Assembly (NCBI GenBank): GCA_034509755.1 | Contig: CM067548.1 | Location: 14,522,018-14,586,017, forward strand | Direction of reading: 5' to 3' | Source: Anisodus tanguticus | Taxonomy: Eukaryota > Streptophyta > Magnoliopsida > Solanales > Solanaceae | DNA: 64,000 nucleotides | Shown: positions 10,601 through 26,200 of the stretch, one piece after another | Position numbering within the stretch: the first letter of the stretch is position 1 | Layout of the letters: every line of letters begins with the position of its first letter | Made by a program: the position numbers and the translations under genes | The notes under the pieces: generated by a model | The model's input: the letters and a program-made list of their open reading frames with translations, nothing else | Database searches by the model: none | Told to the model about the DNA's origin: nothing

Positions 10601-13600
10601 AAGAGTTGAAAATTTGATATATGATAGATCCAACTTCTAGGAACTCAAGTCTATAAATAGAAACTCTCAAATCAAACAACAAATCTCATTTTTTGGAATT
10701 TTCAAATGATACAATTCCTAAAAGTGAATCTTTAAGAAATCGAATCGAAACACAAAAAATTAAAAGGATAGAAGATTGATTCAATAAATGGAATTCAAAG
10801 CAACATAAACTATCTGAAAGCTTAGACCTCCATAAAAAAACACATCAAGAAACAATTAAAGTATAAAAGCAAGACACAAGAATTGAAATCAATAGGAAAC
10901 CAATGTTGTATCAAACCAAATACCTCTTACAGATTAATTTCTTTTGTTTTGTATTCACTCGAAACGTTCTTCCAAATACTGTGTGCCCTCTTATGTGGGT
11001 CCTCTAGGGTCTCCAAAGCCTCTCTATGCATCAACGTGGCTTTCAAAGCATAGAGTTTCTTGGCCTGTTCTCGGTTGAGTGATTTAGAGTTGTCGGTGCT
11101 CCCCAATATCATATCATATGTTCAATGGTGATTCTTCCAACACAACTCTAGAAGAGTTGAAAATTTGATATATGATAGATCCAACTTCTAGGAACTCAAG
11201 TCTATAAATAGAAACTCTCAAATCAAACAACAAATCTCATTTTTTGGAATTTTCAAATGATACAATTCCTAAAAGTGAATCTTTAAGAAATCGAATCGAA
11301 ACACAAAAAATTAAAAGGATAGAAGATTGATTCAATAAATGGAATTCAAAGCAACATAAACTATCTGAAAGCTTAGACCTCCATAAAAAAACACATCAAG
11401 AAACAATTAAAGTATAAAAGCAAGACACAAGAATTGAAATCAATAGGAAACCAATGTTGTATCAAACCAAATACCTCTTACAGATTAATTTCTTTTGTTT
11501 TGTATTCACTCGAAACGTTCTTCCAAATACTGTGTGCCCTCTTCTCTTATGTGGGTCCTCTAGGGTCTCCAAAGCCTCTCTATGCATCAACGTGGCTTTC
11601 AAAGCATAGAGTTTCTTGGCCTGTTCTCGGTTGAGTGATTTAGAGTTGTTGGTGCTCCCCATATCATATCATATGTTCAATGGTGATTCTTCCAACACAA
11701 CTCTAGAAGAGTTGAAAATTTGATATATGATAGATCCAACTTCTAGGAACTCAAGTCTATAAATAGAAACTCTCAAATCAAACAACAAATCTCATTTTTT
11801 GGAATTTTCAAATGATACAATTCCTAAAAGTGAATCTTTAAGAAATCGAATCGAAACACAAAAAATTAAAAGGATAGAAGATTGATTCAATAAATGGAAT
11901 TCAAAGCAACATAAACTATCTGAAAGCTTAGACCTCCATAAAAAAACACATCAAGAAACAATTAAAGTATAAAAGCAAGACACAAGAATTGAAATCAATA
12001 GGAAACCAATGTTGTATCAAACCAAATACCTCTTACGATTAATTTCTTTTGTTTTGTATTCACTCGAAACGTTCTTCCAAATACTGTGTGCCCTCTTATG
12101 TGGGTCCTCTAGGGTCTCCAAAGCCTCTCTATGCATCAACGTGGCTTTCAAAGCATAGAGTTTCTTGGCCTGTTCTCGGTTGAGTGTTTAGAGTTGTCGG
12201 TGCTCCCCAATATCATATCATATGTTCAATGGTGATTCTTCCAACACAACTCTAGAAGAGTTGAAAATTTGATATATGATAGATCCAACTTCTAGGAACT
12301 CAAGTCTATAAATAGAAACTCTCAAATCAAACAACAAATCTCATTTTTTGGAATTTTCAAATGATACAATTCCTAAAAGTGAATCTTTAAGAAATCGAAT
12401 CGAAACACAAAAAATTAAAAGGATAGAAGATTGATTCAATAAATGGAATTCAAAGCAACATAAACTATCTGAAAGCTTAGACCTCCATAAAAAAACACAT
12501 CAAGAAACAATTAAAGTATAAAAGCAAGACACAAGAATTGAAATCAATAGGAAACCAATGTTGTATCAAACCAAATACCTCTTACAGATTAATTTCTTTT
12601 GTTTTGTATTCACTCGAAACGTTCTTCCAAATACTTGTGTGCCCTCTTATGTGGGTCCTCTAGGGTCTCCAAAGCCTCTCTATGCATCAACGTGGCTTTC
12701 AAAGCATAGAGTTTCTTGGCCTGTTCTCGGTTGAGTGATTTAGAGTTGTTGGTGCTCCCCATATCATATCATATGTTCAATGGTGATTCTTCCAACACAA
12801 CTCTAGAAGAGTTGAAAATTTGATATATGATAGATCCAACTTCTAGGAACTCAAGTCTATAAATAGAAACTCTCAAATCAAACAACAAATCTCATTTTTT
12901 GGAATTTTCAAATGATACAATTCCTAAAAGTGAATCTTTAAGAAATCGAATCGAAACACAAAAAATTAAAAGGATAGAAGATTGATTCAATAAATGGAAT
13001 TCAAAGCAACATAAACTATCTGAAAGCTTAGACCTCCATAAAAAAACACATCAAGAAACAATTAAAGTATAAAAGCAAGACACAAGAATTGAAATCAATA
13101 GGAAACCAATGTTGTATCAAACCAAATACCTCTTACAGATTAATTTCTTTTGTTTTGTATTCACTCGAAACGTTCTTCCAAATATGTGTGTGCCCTCTTA
13201 TGTGGGTCCTCTAGGGTCTCCAAAGCCTCTCTATGCATCAACGTGGCTTTCAAAGCATAGAGTTTCTTGGCCTGTTCTCGGTTGAGTGATTTAGAGTTGT
13301 TGGTGCTCCCCAATATCATATCATATGTTCAATGGTGATTCTTCCAACACAACTCTAGAAGAGTTGAAAATTTGATATATGATAGATCCAACTTCTAGGA
13401 ACTCAAGTCTATAAATAGAAACTCTCAAATCAAACAACAAATCTCATTTTTTGGAATTTTCAAATGATACAATTCCTAAAAGTGAATCTTTAAGAAATCG
13501 AATCGAAACACAAAAAATTAAAAGGATAGAAGATTGATTCAATAAATGGAATTCAAAGCAACATAAACTATCTGAAAGCTTAGACCTCCATAAAAAAACA

Positions 13601-16600
13601 CATCAAGAAACAATTAAAGTATAAAAGCAAGACACAAGAATTGAAATCAATAGGAAACCAATGTTGTATCAAACCAAATACCTCCTCATTAATTTCTTTT
13701 GTTTTGTATTCACTCGAAACGTTCTTCCAAATACTGTGTGTGCCCTCTTATGTGGGTCCTCTAGGGTCTCCAAAGCCTCTCTATGCATCAACGTGGCTTT
13801 CAAAGCATAGAGTTTCTTGGCCTGTTCTCGGTTGAGTGATTTAGAGTTGTCGGTGCTCCCCAATATCATATCATATGTTCAATGGTGATTCTTCCAACAC
13901 AACTCTAGAAGAGTTGAAAATTTGATATATGATAGATCCAACTTCTAGGAACTCAAGTCTATAAATAGAAACTCTCAAATCAAACAACAAATCTCATTTT
14001 TTGGAATTTTCAAATGATACAATTCCTAAAAGTGAATCTTTAAGAAATCGAATCGAAACACAAAAAATTAAAAGGATAGAAGATTGATTCAATAAATGGA
14101 ATTCAAAGCAACATAAACTATCTGAAAGCTTAGACCTCCATAAAAAAACACATCAAGAAACAATTAAAGTATAAAAGCAAGACACGAATTGAAATCAATA
14201 GGAAACCAATGTTGTATCAAACCAAATACCTCTTACAGATTAATTTCTTTTGTTTTGTATTCACTCGAAACGTTCTTCCAAATACTGTGTGCCCTCTTAT
14301 GTGGGTCCTCTAGGGTCTCCAAAGCCTCTCTATGCATCAACGTGGCTTTCAAAGCATAGAGTTTCTTGGCCTGTTCTCGGTTGAGTGATTTAGAGTTGTT
14401 GGTGCTCCCCAATATCATATCATATGTTCAATGGTGATTCTTCCAACACAACTCTAGAAGAGTTGAAAATTTGATATATGATAGATCCAACTTCTAGGAA
14501 CTCAAGTCTATAAATAGAAACTCTCAAATCAAACAACAAATCTCATTTTTTGGAATTTTCAAATGATACAATTCCTAAAAGTGAATCTTTAAGAAATCGA
14601 ATCGAAACACAAAAAATTAAAAGGATAGAAGATTGATTCAATAAATGGAATTCAAAGCAACATAAACTATCTGAAAGCTTAGACCCATAAAAAAACACAT
14701 CAAGAAACAATTAAAGTATAAAAGCAAGACACAAGAATTGAAATCAATAGGAAACCAATGTTGTATCAAACCAAATACCTCTTACAGATTAATTTCTTTT
14801 GTTTTGTATTCACTCGAAACGTTCTTCCAAATACTTGTGTGCCCTCTTATGTGGGTCCTCTAGGGTCTCCAAAGCCTCTCTATGCATCAACGTGGCTTTC
14901 AAAGCATAGAGTTTCTTGGCCTGTTCTCGGTTGAGTGATTTAGAGTTGTTGGTGCTCCCCAATATCATATCATATGTTCAATGGTGATTCTTCCAACACA
15001 ACTCTAGAAGAGTTGAAAATTTGATATATGATAGATCCAACTTCTAGGAACTCAAGTCTATAAATAGAAACTCTCAAATCAAACAACAAATCTCATTTTT
15101 TGGAATTTTCAAATGATACAATTCCTAAAAGTGAATCTTTAAGAAATCGAATCGAAACACAAAAAATTAAAAGGATAGAAGATTGATTCAATAAATGGAA
15201 TTCAAAGCAACATAAACTATATGAAAGCTTAGACCTCCATAAAAAAACACATCAAGAAACAATTAAAGTATAAAAGCAAGACACAAGAATTGAAATCAAT
15301 AGGAAACCAATGTTGTATCAAACCAAATACCTCCTACAGATTAATTTCTTTTGTTTTGTATTCACTCGAAACGTTCTTCCAAATACTGTGTGCCCTCTTA
15401 TGTGGGTCCTCTAGGGTCTCCAAAGCCTCTCTATGCATCAACGTGGCTTTCAAAGCATAGAGTTTCTTGGCCTGTTCTCGGTTGAGTGATTTAGAGTTGT
15501 CGGTGCTCCCCAATATCATATCATATGTTCAATGGTGATTCTTCCAACACAACTCTAGAAGTGTTGAAAATTTGATATATGATAAATCCAACTTCTAGGA
15601 ACTCAAGTCTATAAATAGAAACTCTCAAATCAAACAACAAATCTCATTTTTTGAATTTTCAAATAATACAATTCCTAAAAGTGAATCTTTAAGAAATCGA
15701 ATCGAAACACAAAAAATTAAAAGGATAGAAGATTGATTCAATAAATGGAATTCAAAGCAACATAAACTATCTGAAATCTTAGACCTCCATAAAAAAACAC
15801 ATCAAGAAACAATTAAAGTATAAAAGCAAGACACAAGAATTGAAATCAATAGGAAACCAATGTTGTATCAAACCAAATACCTCTTACAGATTAATTTCTT
15901 TTGTTTTGTATTCACTCGAAACGTTCTTCCAAATACTGTGTGCCCTCTTATGTGGGTCCTCTAGGGTCTCCAAAGCCTCTCTATGCATCAACGTGGCTTT
16001 CAAAGCATAGAGTTTCTTGGCCTGTTCTCGGTTGAGTGATTTAGAGTTGTTGGTGCTCCCCAATATCATATCATATGTTCAATGGTGATTCTTCCAACAC
16101 AACTCTAGAAGAGTTGAAAATTTGATATATGATAGATCCAACTTCTAGGAACTCAAGTCTATAAATAGAAACTCTCAAATCAAACAACAAATCTCATTTT
16201 TTGGAATTTTCAAATGATACAATTCCTAAAAGTGAATCTTTAAGAAATCGAATCGAAACACAAAAAATTAAAAGGATAGAAGATTGATTCAATAAATGGA
16301 ATTCAAAGCAACATAAACTATCTGAAAGCTTAGACCTCCATAAAAAAACACATCAAGAAACAATTAAAGTATAAAAGCAAGACACAAGAATTGAAATCAA
16401 TAGGAAACCAATGTTGTATCAAACCAAATACCTCTTACATATTAATTTCTTTTGTTTTGTATTCACTCGAAACGTTCTTCCAAATACTGTGTGCCCTCTT
16501 ATGTGGGTCCTCTAGGGTCTCCAAAGCCTCTCTATGCATCAACGTGGCTTTCAAAGCATAGAGTTCCTTGGCCTGTTCTCGGTTGAGTGATTTAGAGTTG

Positions 16601-19600
16601 TTGGTGCTCCCCGATATCATATCATATGTTCAATGGTGATTCTTCCAACACAACTCTAGAAGAGTTGAAAATTTGATATATGATAGATCCAACTTCTAGG
16701 AACTCAAGTCTATAAATAGAAACTCTCAAATCAAACAACAAATCTCATTTTTTGGAATTTTCAAATGATACAATTCCTAAAAGTGAATCTTTAAGAAATC
16801 GAATCGAAACACAAAAAATTAAAAGGATAGAAGATTGATTCAATAAATGGAATTCAAAGCAACATAAACTATCTGAAAGCTTAGACCTCCATAAAAAAAC
16901 ACATCAAGAAACAATTAAAGTATAAAAGCAAGACACAAGAATTGAAATCAATAGGAAACCAATGTTGTATCAAACCAAATACCTCTTACAGATTAATTTC
17001 TTTTGTTTTGTATTCACTCGAAACGTTCTTCCAAATACTGTGTGCCCTCTTATGTGGGTCCTCTAGGGTCTCCAAAGCCTCTCTATGCATCAACGTGGCT
17101 TTCAAAGCATAGAGTTTCTTGGCTGTTCTCGGTTGAGTGATTTAGAGTTGTCGGTGCTCCCCAATATCATATCATATATGTTCAATGGTGATTCTTCCAA
17201 CACAACTCTAGAAGAGTTGAAAATTTGATATATGATAGATCCAACTTCTAGGAACTCAAGTCTATAAATAGAAACTCTCAAATCAAACAACAAATCTCAT
17301 TTTTTGGAATTTTCAAATGATACAATTCCTAAAAGTGAATCTTTAAGAAATCGAATCGAAACACAAAAAATTAAAAGGATAGAAGATTGATTCAATAAAT
17401 GGAATTCAAAGCAACATAAACTATCTGAAAGCTTAGACCTCCATAAAAAAACACATCAAGAAACAATTAAAGTATAAAAGCAAGACACAAGAATTGAAAT
17501 CAATAGGAAACCAATGTTGTATCAAACCAAATACCTCTACAGATTAATTTCTTTTGTTTTGTATTCACTCGAAACGTTCTTCCAAATACTGTGTGCCCTC
17601 TTATGTGGGTCCTCTAGGGTCTCCAAAGCCTCTCTATGCATCAACGTGGCTTTCAAAGCATAGAGTTTCTTGGCCTGTTCTCGGTCGGTTGAGTGATTTA
17701 GAGTTGTTGGTGCTCCCCATATCATATCATATGTTCAATGGTGATTCTTCCAACACAACTCTAGAAGAGTTGAAAATTTGATATATGATAGATCCAACTT
17801 CTAGGAACTCAAGTCTATAAATAGAAACTCTCAAATCAAACAACAAATCTCATTTTTTGGAATTTTCAAATGATACAATTCCTAAAAGTGAATCTTTAAG
17901 AAATCGAATCGAAACACAAAAAATTAAAAGGATAGAAGATTGATTCAATAAATGGAATTCAAAGCAACATAAACTATCTGAAAGCTTAGACCTCCATAAA
18001 AAAACACATCAAGAAACAATTAAAGTATAAAAGCAAGACACAAGAATTGAAATCAATAGGAAACCAATGTTGTATCAAACCAAATACCTCTACAGATTAA
18101 TTTCTTTTGTTTTGTATTCACTCGAAACGTTCTTCCAAATACTGTGTGCCCTCTTATGTGGGTCCTCTAGGGTCTCCAAAGCCTCTCTATGCATCAACGT
18201 GGCTTTCAAAGCATAGAGTTTCTTGGCCTGTTCTCGGTTGAGTGATTTAGAGTTGTTGGTGCTCCCCATATCATATCATATGTTCAATGGTGATTCTTCC
18301 AACACAACTCTAGAAGAGTTGAAAATTTGATATATGATAGATCCAACTTCTAGGAACTCAAGTCTATAAATAGAAACTCTCAAATCAAACAACAAATCTC
18401 ATTTTTTGGAATTTTCAAATGATACAATTCCTAAAAGTGAATCTTTAAGAAATCGAATCGAAACACAAAAAATTAAAAGGATAGAAGATTGATTCAATAA
18501 ATGGAATTCAAAGCAACATAAACTATCTGAAAGCTTAGACCTCCATAAAAAAACACATCAAGAAACAATTAAAGTATAAAAGCAAGACACAAGAATTGAA
18601 ATCAATAGGAAACCAATGTTGTATCAAACCAAATACCTCCTACATTAATTTCTTTTGTTTTGTATTCACTCGAAACGTTCTTCCAATACTGTGTGCCCTC
18701 TTATGTGGGTCCTCTAGGGTCTCCAAAGCCTCTCTATGCATCAACGTGGCTTTCAAAGCATAGAATTTCTTGGCCTGTTCTCGGTTGAGTGATTTAGAGT
18801 TGTTGGTGCTCCCCAATATCATATCATATGTTCAATGGTGATTCTTCCAACACAACTCTAGAAGAGTTGAAAATTTGATATATGATAGATCCAACTTCTA
18901 GGAACTCAAGTCTATAAATAGAAACTCTCAAATCAAACAACAAATCTCATTTTTTGGAATTTTCAAATGATACAATTCCTAAAAGTGAATCTTTAAGAAA
19001 TCGAATCGAAACACAAAAAATTAAAAGGATAGAAGATTGATTCAATAAATGGAATTCAAAGCAACATAAACTATCTGAAAGCTTAGACCTCCATAAAAAA
19101 ACACATCAAGAAACAATTAAAGTATAAAAGCAAGACACAAGAATTGAAATCAATAGGAAACCAATGTTGTATCAAACCAAATACCTCTCAGATTAATTTC
19201 TTTTGTTTTGTATTCACTCGAAACGTTCTTCCAAATACTGTGTGCCCTCTTATGTGGGTCCTCTAGGGTCTCCAAAGCCTCTCTATGCATCAACGTGGCT
19301 TTCAAAGCATAGAGTTTCTTGGCCTGTTCTCGGTTGAGTGATTTAGAGTTGTTGGTGCTCCCCATATCATATCATATGTTCAATGGTGATTCTTCCAACA
19401 CAACTCTAGAAGAGTTGAAAATTTGATATATGATAGATCCAACTTCTAGGAACTCAAGTCTATAAATAGAAACTCTCAAATCAAACAACAAATCTCATTT
19501 TTTGGAATTTTCAAATGATACAATTCCTAAAAGTGAATCTTTAAGAAATCGAATCGAAACACAAAAAATTAAAAGGATAGAAGATTGATTCAATAAATGG

Positions 19601-20284
19601 AATTCAAAGCAACATAAACTATCTGAAAGCTTAGACCTCCATAAAAAAACACATCAAGAAACAATTAAAGTATAAAAGCAAGACACAAGAATTGAAATCA
19701 ATAGGAAACCAATGTTGTATCAAACCAAATACCTCCTACAGATTAATTTCTTTTGTTTTGTATTCACTCGAAACGTTCTTCCAAATACTGTGTGCCCTCT
19801 TATGTGGGTCCTCTAGGGTCTCCAAAGCCTCTCTATGCATCAACGTGGCTTTCAAAGCATAGAGTTTCTTGGCCTGTTCTCGGTTGAGTGATTTAGAGTT
19901 GTTGGTGCTCCCCGATATCATATCATATGTTCAATGGTGATTCTTCCAACACAACTCTAGAAGAGTTGAAAATTTGATATATGATAGATCCAACTTCTAG
20001 GAACTCAAGTCTATAAATAGAAACTCTCAAATCAAACAACAAATCTCATTTTTTGGAATTTTCAAATGATACAATTCCTAAAAGTGAATCTTTAAGAAAT
20101 CGAATCGAAACACAAAAAATTAAAAGGATAGAAGATTGATTCAATAAATGGAATTCAAAGCAACATAAACTATCCGAAAGCTTAGACCTCCATAAAAAAA
20201 CACATCAAGAAACAATTAAAGTATAAAAGCAAGACACAAGAATTGAAATCAATAGGAAACCAATGTTGTATCAAACCAAATACC

Positions 20285-23200
20285 TCTTACAGATTAATTT
20301 CTTTTGTTTTGTATTCACTCGAAACGTTCTTCCAAATACTGTGTGCCCTCTTATGTGGGTCCTCTAGGGTCTCCAAAGCCTCTCTATGCATCAACGTGGC
20401 TTTCAAAGCATAGAGTTTCTTGGCCTGTTCTCGGTTGAGTTATTTAGAGTTGTTGGTGCTCCCCAATATCATATCATATGTTCAATGGTGATTCTTCCAA
20501 CACAACTCTAGAAGAGTTGAAAATTTGATATATGATAGATCCAACTTCTAGGAACTCAAGTCTATAAATAGAAACTCTCAAATCAAACAACAAATCTCAT
20601 TTTTTGGAATTTTCAAATGATACAATTCCTAAAAGTGAATCTTTAAGAAATCGAATCGAAACACAAAAAATTAAAAGGATAGAAGATTGATTCAATAAAT
20701 GGAATTCAAAGCAACATAAACTATCTGAAAGCTTAGACCTCCATAAAAAAACACATCAAGAAACAATTAAAGTATAAAAGCAAGACACAAGAATTGAAAT
20801 CAATAGGAAACCAATGTTGTATCAAACCAAATACCTCCTACATTAATTTCTTTTGTTTTGTATTCACTCGAAACGTTCTTCCAAATACTGTGTGCCTGCC
20901 CTCTTATGTGGGTCCTCTAGGGTCTCCAAAGCCTCTCTATGCATCAACGTGGCTTTCAAAGCATAGAGTTTCTTGGCCTGTTCTCGGTTGAGTTATTTAG
21001 AGTTGTTGGTGCTCCCCGATATCATATCATATGTTCAATGGTGATTCTTCCAACACAACTCTAGAAGAGTTGAAAATTTGATATATGATAGATCCAACTT
21101 CTAGGAACTCAAGTCTATAAATAGAAACTCTCAAATCAAACAACAAATCTCATTTTTTGGAATTTTCAAATGATACAATTCCTAAAAGTGAATCTTTAAG
21201 AAATCGAATCGAAACACAAAAAATTAAAAGGATAGAAGATTGATTCAATAAATGGAATTCAAAGCAACATAAACTATCCGAAAGCTTAGACCTCCATAAA
21301 AAAACACATCAAGAAACAATCAAAGTATAAAAGCAAGACACAAGAATTGAAATCAATAGGAAACCAATGTTGTATCAAACCAAATACCTCCTACAGATTA
21401 ATTTCTTTTGTTTTGTATTCACTCGAAACGTTCTTCCAAATACTGTGTGCCCTATTATGTGGGTCCTCTAGGGTCTCCAAAGCCTCTCTATGCATCAACG
21501 TGGCTTTCAAAGCATAGAGTTTCTTGGCTCGTTCTCGGTTGAGTTATTTAGAGTTGTTGGTGCTCCCCGATATCATATCATATGTTCAATGGTGATTCTT
21601 CCAACACAACTCTAGAAGAGTTGAAAATTTGATATATGATAGATCCAACTTCTAGGAACTCAAGTCTATAAATAGAAACTCTCAAATCAAACAACAAATC
21701 TCATTTTTTGGAATTTTCAAATGATACAATTCCTAAAAGTGAATCTTTAAGAAATCGAATCGAAACACAAAAAATTAAAAGGATAGAAGATTGATTCAAT
21801 AAATGGAATTCAAAGCAACATAAACTATCTGAAAGCTTAGACCTCCATAAAAAAACACATCAAGAAACAATTAAAGTATAAAAGCAAGACACAAGAATTG
21901 AAATCAATAGGAAACCAATGTTGTATCAAACCAAATACCTCCTACAGATTAATTTCTTTTGTTTTGTATTCACTCGAAACGTTCTTCCAAATACTGTGTG
22001 CCCTCTTATGTGGGTCCTCTAGGGTCTCCAAAGCCTCTCTATGCATCAACGTGGCTTTCAAAGCATAGAGTTTCTTGGCCTGTTCTCGGTTGAGTTATTT
22101 AGAGTTGTTGGTGCTTCCGATATCATATCATATGTTCAATGGTGATTCTTCCAACACAACTCTAGAAGAGTTGAAAATTTGATATATGATAGATCCAACT
22201 TCTAGGAACTCAAGTCTATAAATAGAAACTCTCAAATCAAACAACAAATCTCATTTTTTGGAATTTTCAAATGATACAATTCCTAAAAGTGAATCTTTAA
22301 GAAATCGAATCGAAACACAAAAAATTAAAAGGATAGAAGATTGATTCAATAAATGGAATTCAAAGCAACATAAACTATCTGAAAGCTTAGACCTCCATAA
22401 AAAAACACATCAAGAAACAATTAAAGTATAAAAGCAAGACACAAGAATTGAAATCAATAGGAAACCAATGTTGTATCAAACCAAATACCTCCTACAGATT
22501 AATTTCTTTTGTTTTGTATTCACTCGAAACGTTCTTCCAAATACTTGTGTGCCCTCTTATGTGGGTCCTCTAGGGTCTCCAAAGCCTCTCTATGCATCAA
22601 CGTGGCTTTCAAAGCATAGAGTTTCTTGGCCTGTTCTCGGTTGAGTTATTTAGAGTTGTTGGTGCTCCCCGATATCATATCATCATATGTTCAATGGTGA
22701 TTCTTCCAACACAACTCTAGAAGAGTTGAAAATTTGATATATGATAGATCCAACTTCTAGGAACTCAAGTCTATAAATAGAAACTCTCAAATCAAACAAC
22801 AAATCTCATTTTTTGGAATTTTCAAATGATACAATTCCTAAAAGTGAATCTTTAAGAAATCGAATCGAAACACAAAAAATTAAAAGGATAGAAGATTGAT
22901 TCAATAAATGGAATTCAAAGCAACATAAACTATCTGAAAGCTTAGACCTCCATAAAAAAACACATCAAGAAACAATTAAAGTATAAAAGCAAGACACAAG
23001 AATTGAAATCAATAGGAAACCAATGTTGTATCAAACCAAATACCTCCTACATTAATTTCTTTTGTTTTGTATTCACTCGAAACGTTCTTCCAAATACTGT
23101 GTGCCCTCTTATGTGGGTCCTCTAGGGTCTCCAAAGCCTCTCTATGCATCAACGTGGCTTTCAAAGCATAGAGTTTCTTGGCCTGTTTCTCGTTTGAGTT

Positions 23201-26200
23201 ATTTAGAGTTGTTGGTGCTCCCCGATATCATATCATATGTTCAATGGTGATTCTTCCAACACAACTCTAGAAGAGTTGAAAATTTGATATATGATAGATC
23301 CAACTTCTAGGAACTCAAGTCTATAAATAGAAACTCTCAAATCAAACAACAAATCTCATTTTTTGGAATTTTCAAATGATACAATTCCTAAAAGTGAATC
23401 TTTAAGAAATCGAATCGAAACACAAAAAATTAAAAGGATAGAAGATTGATTCAATAAATGGAATTCAAAGCAACATAAACTATCCGAAAGCTTAGACCTC
23501 CATAAAAAAACACATCAAGAAACAATTAAAGTATAAAAGCAAGACACAAGAATTGAAATCAATAGGAAACCAATGTTGTATCAAACCAAATACCTCCTAC
23601 AGATTAATTTCTTTTGTTTTGTATTCACTCGAAACGTTCTTCCAAATACTTGTGTGCCCTATTATGTGGGTCCTCTAGGGTCTCCAAAGCCTCTCTATGC
23701 ATCAACGTGGCTTTCAAAGCATAGAGTTTCTTGGCCTGTTCTCGGTTGAGTTATTTAGAGTTGTTGGTGCTCCCCGATATCATATCATATGTTCAATGGT
23801 GATTCTTCCAACACAACTCTAGAAGAGTTGAAAATTTGATATATGATAGATCCAACTTCTAGGAACTCAAGTCTATAAATAGAAACTCTCAAATCAAACA
23901 ACAAATCTCATTTTTTGGAATTTTCAAATGATACAATTCCTAAAAGTGAATCTTTAAGAAATCGAATCGAAACACAAAAAATTAAAAGGATAGAAGATTG
24001 ATTCAATAAATGGAATTCAAAGCAACATAAACTATCTGAAAGCTTAGACCTCCATAAAAAAACACATCAAGAAACAATTAAAGTATAAAAGCAAGACACA
24101 AGAATTGAAATCAATAGGAAACCAATGTTGTATCAAACCAAATACCTCCTACAGATTAATTTCTTTTGTTTTGTATTCACTCGAAACGTTCTTCCAAATA
24201 CTGTGTGCCCTCTTATTATGGGTCCTCTAGGGTCTCCAAAGCCTCTCTATGCATCAACGTGGCTTTCAAAGCATAGAGTTTCTTGGCCTGTTCTCGGTTG
24301 AGTTATTTAGAGTTGTTGGTGCTCCCCGATATCATATCATATGTTCAATGGTGATTCTTCCAACACAACTCTAGAAGAGTTGAAAATTTGATATATGATA
24401 GATCCAACTTCTAGGAACTCAAGTCTATAAATAGAAACTCTCAAATCAAACAACAAATCTCATTTTTTGGAATTTTCAAATGATACAATTCCTAAAAGTG
24501 AATCTTTAAGAAATCGAATCGAAACACAAAAAATTAAAAGGATAGAAGATTGATTCAATAAATGGAATTCAAAGCAACATAAACTATCTGAAAGCTTAGA
24601 CCTCCATAAAAAAACACATCAAGAAACAATTAAAGTATAAAAGCAAGACACAAGAATTGAAATCAATAGGAAACCAATGTTGTATCAAACCCAAATACCT
24701 CCTACAGATTAATTTCTTTTGTTTTGTATTCACTCGAAACGTTCTTCCAAATACTGTGTGCCCTATTATGTGGGTCCTCTAGGGTCTCCAAAGCCTCTCT
24801 ATGCATCAACGTGGCTTTCAAAGCATAGAGTTTCTTGGCCTGTTCTCGGTTGAGTTATTTAGAGTTGTTGGTGCTCCCCGATATCATATCATATGTTCAA
24901 TGGTGATTCTTCCAACACAACTCTAGAAGAGTTGAAAATTTGATATATGATAGATCCAACTTCTAGGAACTCAAGTCTATAAATAGAAACTCTCAAATCA
25001 AACAACAAATCTCATTTTTTGGAATTTTCAAATGATACAATTCCTAAAAGTGAATCTTTAAGAAATCGAATCGAAACACAAAAAATTAAAAGGATAGAAG
25101 ATTGATTCAATAAATGGAATTCAAAGCAACATAAACTATCTGAAAGCTTAGACCTCCATAAAAAAACACATCAAGAAACAATTAAAGTATATAAAGCAAG
25201 CACAACAAGAATTGAAATCAATAGGAAACCAATGTTGTATCAAACCAAATACCTCCTACAGATTAATTTCTTTTGTTTTGTATTCACTCGAAACGTTCTT
25301 CCAAATACTGTGTGCCCTATTATGTGGGTCCTCTAGGGTCTCCAAAGCCTCTCTATGCATCAACGTGGCTTTCAAAGCATAGAGTTTCTTGGCTGTTCTC
25401 GGTTGAGTTATTTAGAGTTGTTGGTGCTCCCCGATATCATATCATATGTTCAATGGTGATTCTTCCAACACAACTCTAGAAGAGTTGAAAATTTGATATA
25501 TGATAGATCCAACTTCTAGGAACTCAAGTCTATAAATAGAAACTCTCAAATCAAACAACAAATCTCATTTTTTGGAATTTTCAAATGATACAATTCCTAA
25601 AAGTGAATCTTTAAGAAATCGAATCGAAACACAAAAAATTAAAAGGATAGAAGATTGATTCAATAAATGGAATTCAAAGCAACATAAACTATATAAAGCT
25701 TAGACCTCCATAAAAAAACACATCAAGAAACAATTAAAGTATAAAAGCAAGACACAAGAATTGAAATCAATAGGAAACCAATGTTGTATCAAACCAAATA
25801 CCTCCTACAGATTAATTTCTTTTGTTTTGTATTCACTCGAAACGTTCTTCCAAATACTGTGTGCCCTATTATGTGGGTCCTCTAGGGTCTCCAAAGCCTC
25901 TCTATGCATCAACGTGGCTTTCAAAGCATAGAGTTTCTTGGCCTGTTCTCGGTTGAGTTATTTAGAGTTGTTGGTGCTCCCCGATATCATATCATATGTT
26001 CAATGGTGATTCTTCCAACACAACTCTAGAAGAGTTGAAAATTTGATATATGATAGATCCAACTTCTAGGAACTCAAGTCTATAAATAGAAACTCTCAAA
26101 TCAAACAACAAATCTCATTTTTTGGAATTTTCAAATGATACAATTCCTAAAAGTGAATCTTTAAGAAATCGAATCGAAACACAAAAAAAAAAAAAGGATA

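Larger units (their letters stand above)
3561..20284. repeat. Satellite B left block (about 30 units)
   Basis: Units here mostly carry CCCCAATATC and GAGTGATTTAGAG, and many have CCTCTTACAG before the reading frame. The minus-strand frame therefore reads Met-Ile-Leu-Gly or Met-Gly and remains open in many copies. A few units already carry the GATATC variant (10,553; 16,612; 19,914) that becomes general further right. One T/C site (GTTGTTGG or GTTGTCGG) alternates between units without a clear period. Confidence 0.8.
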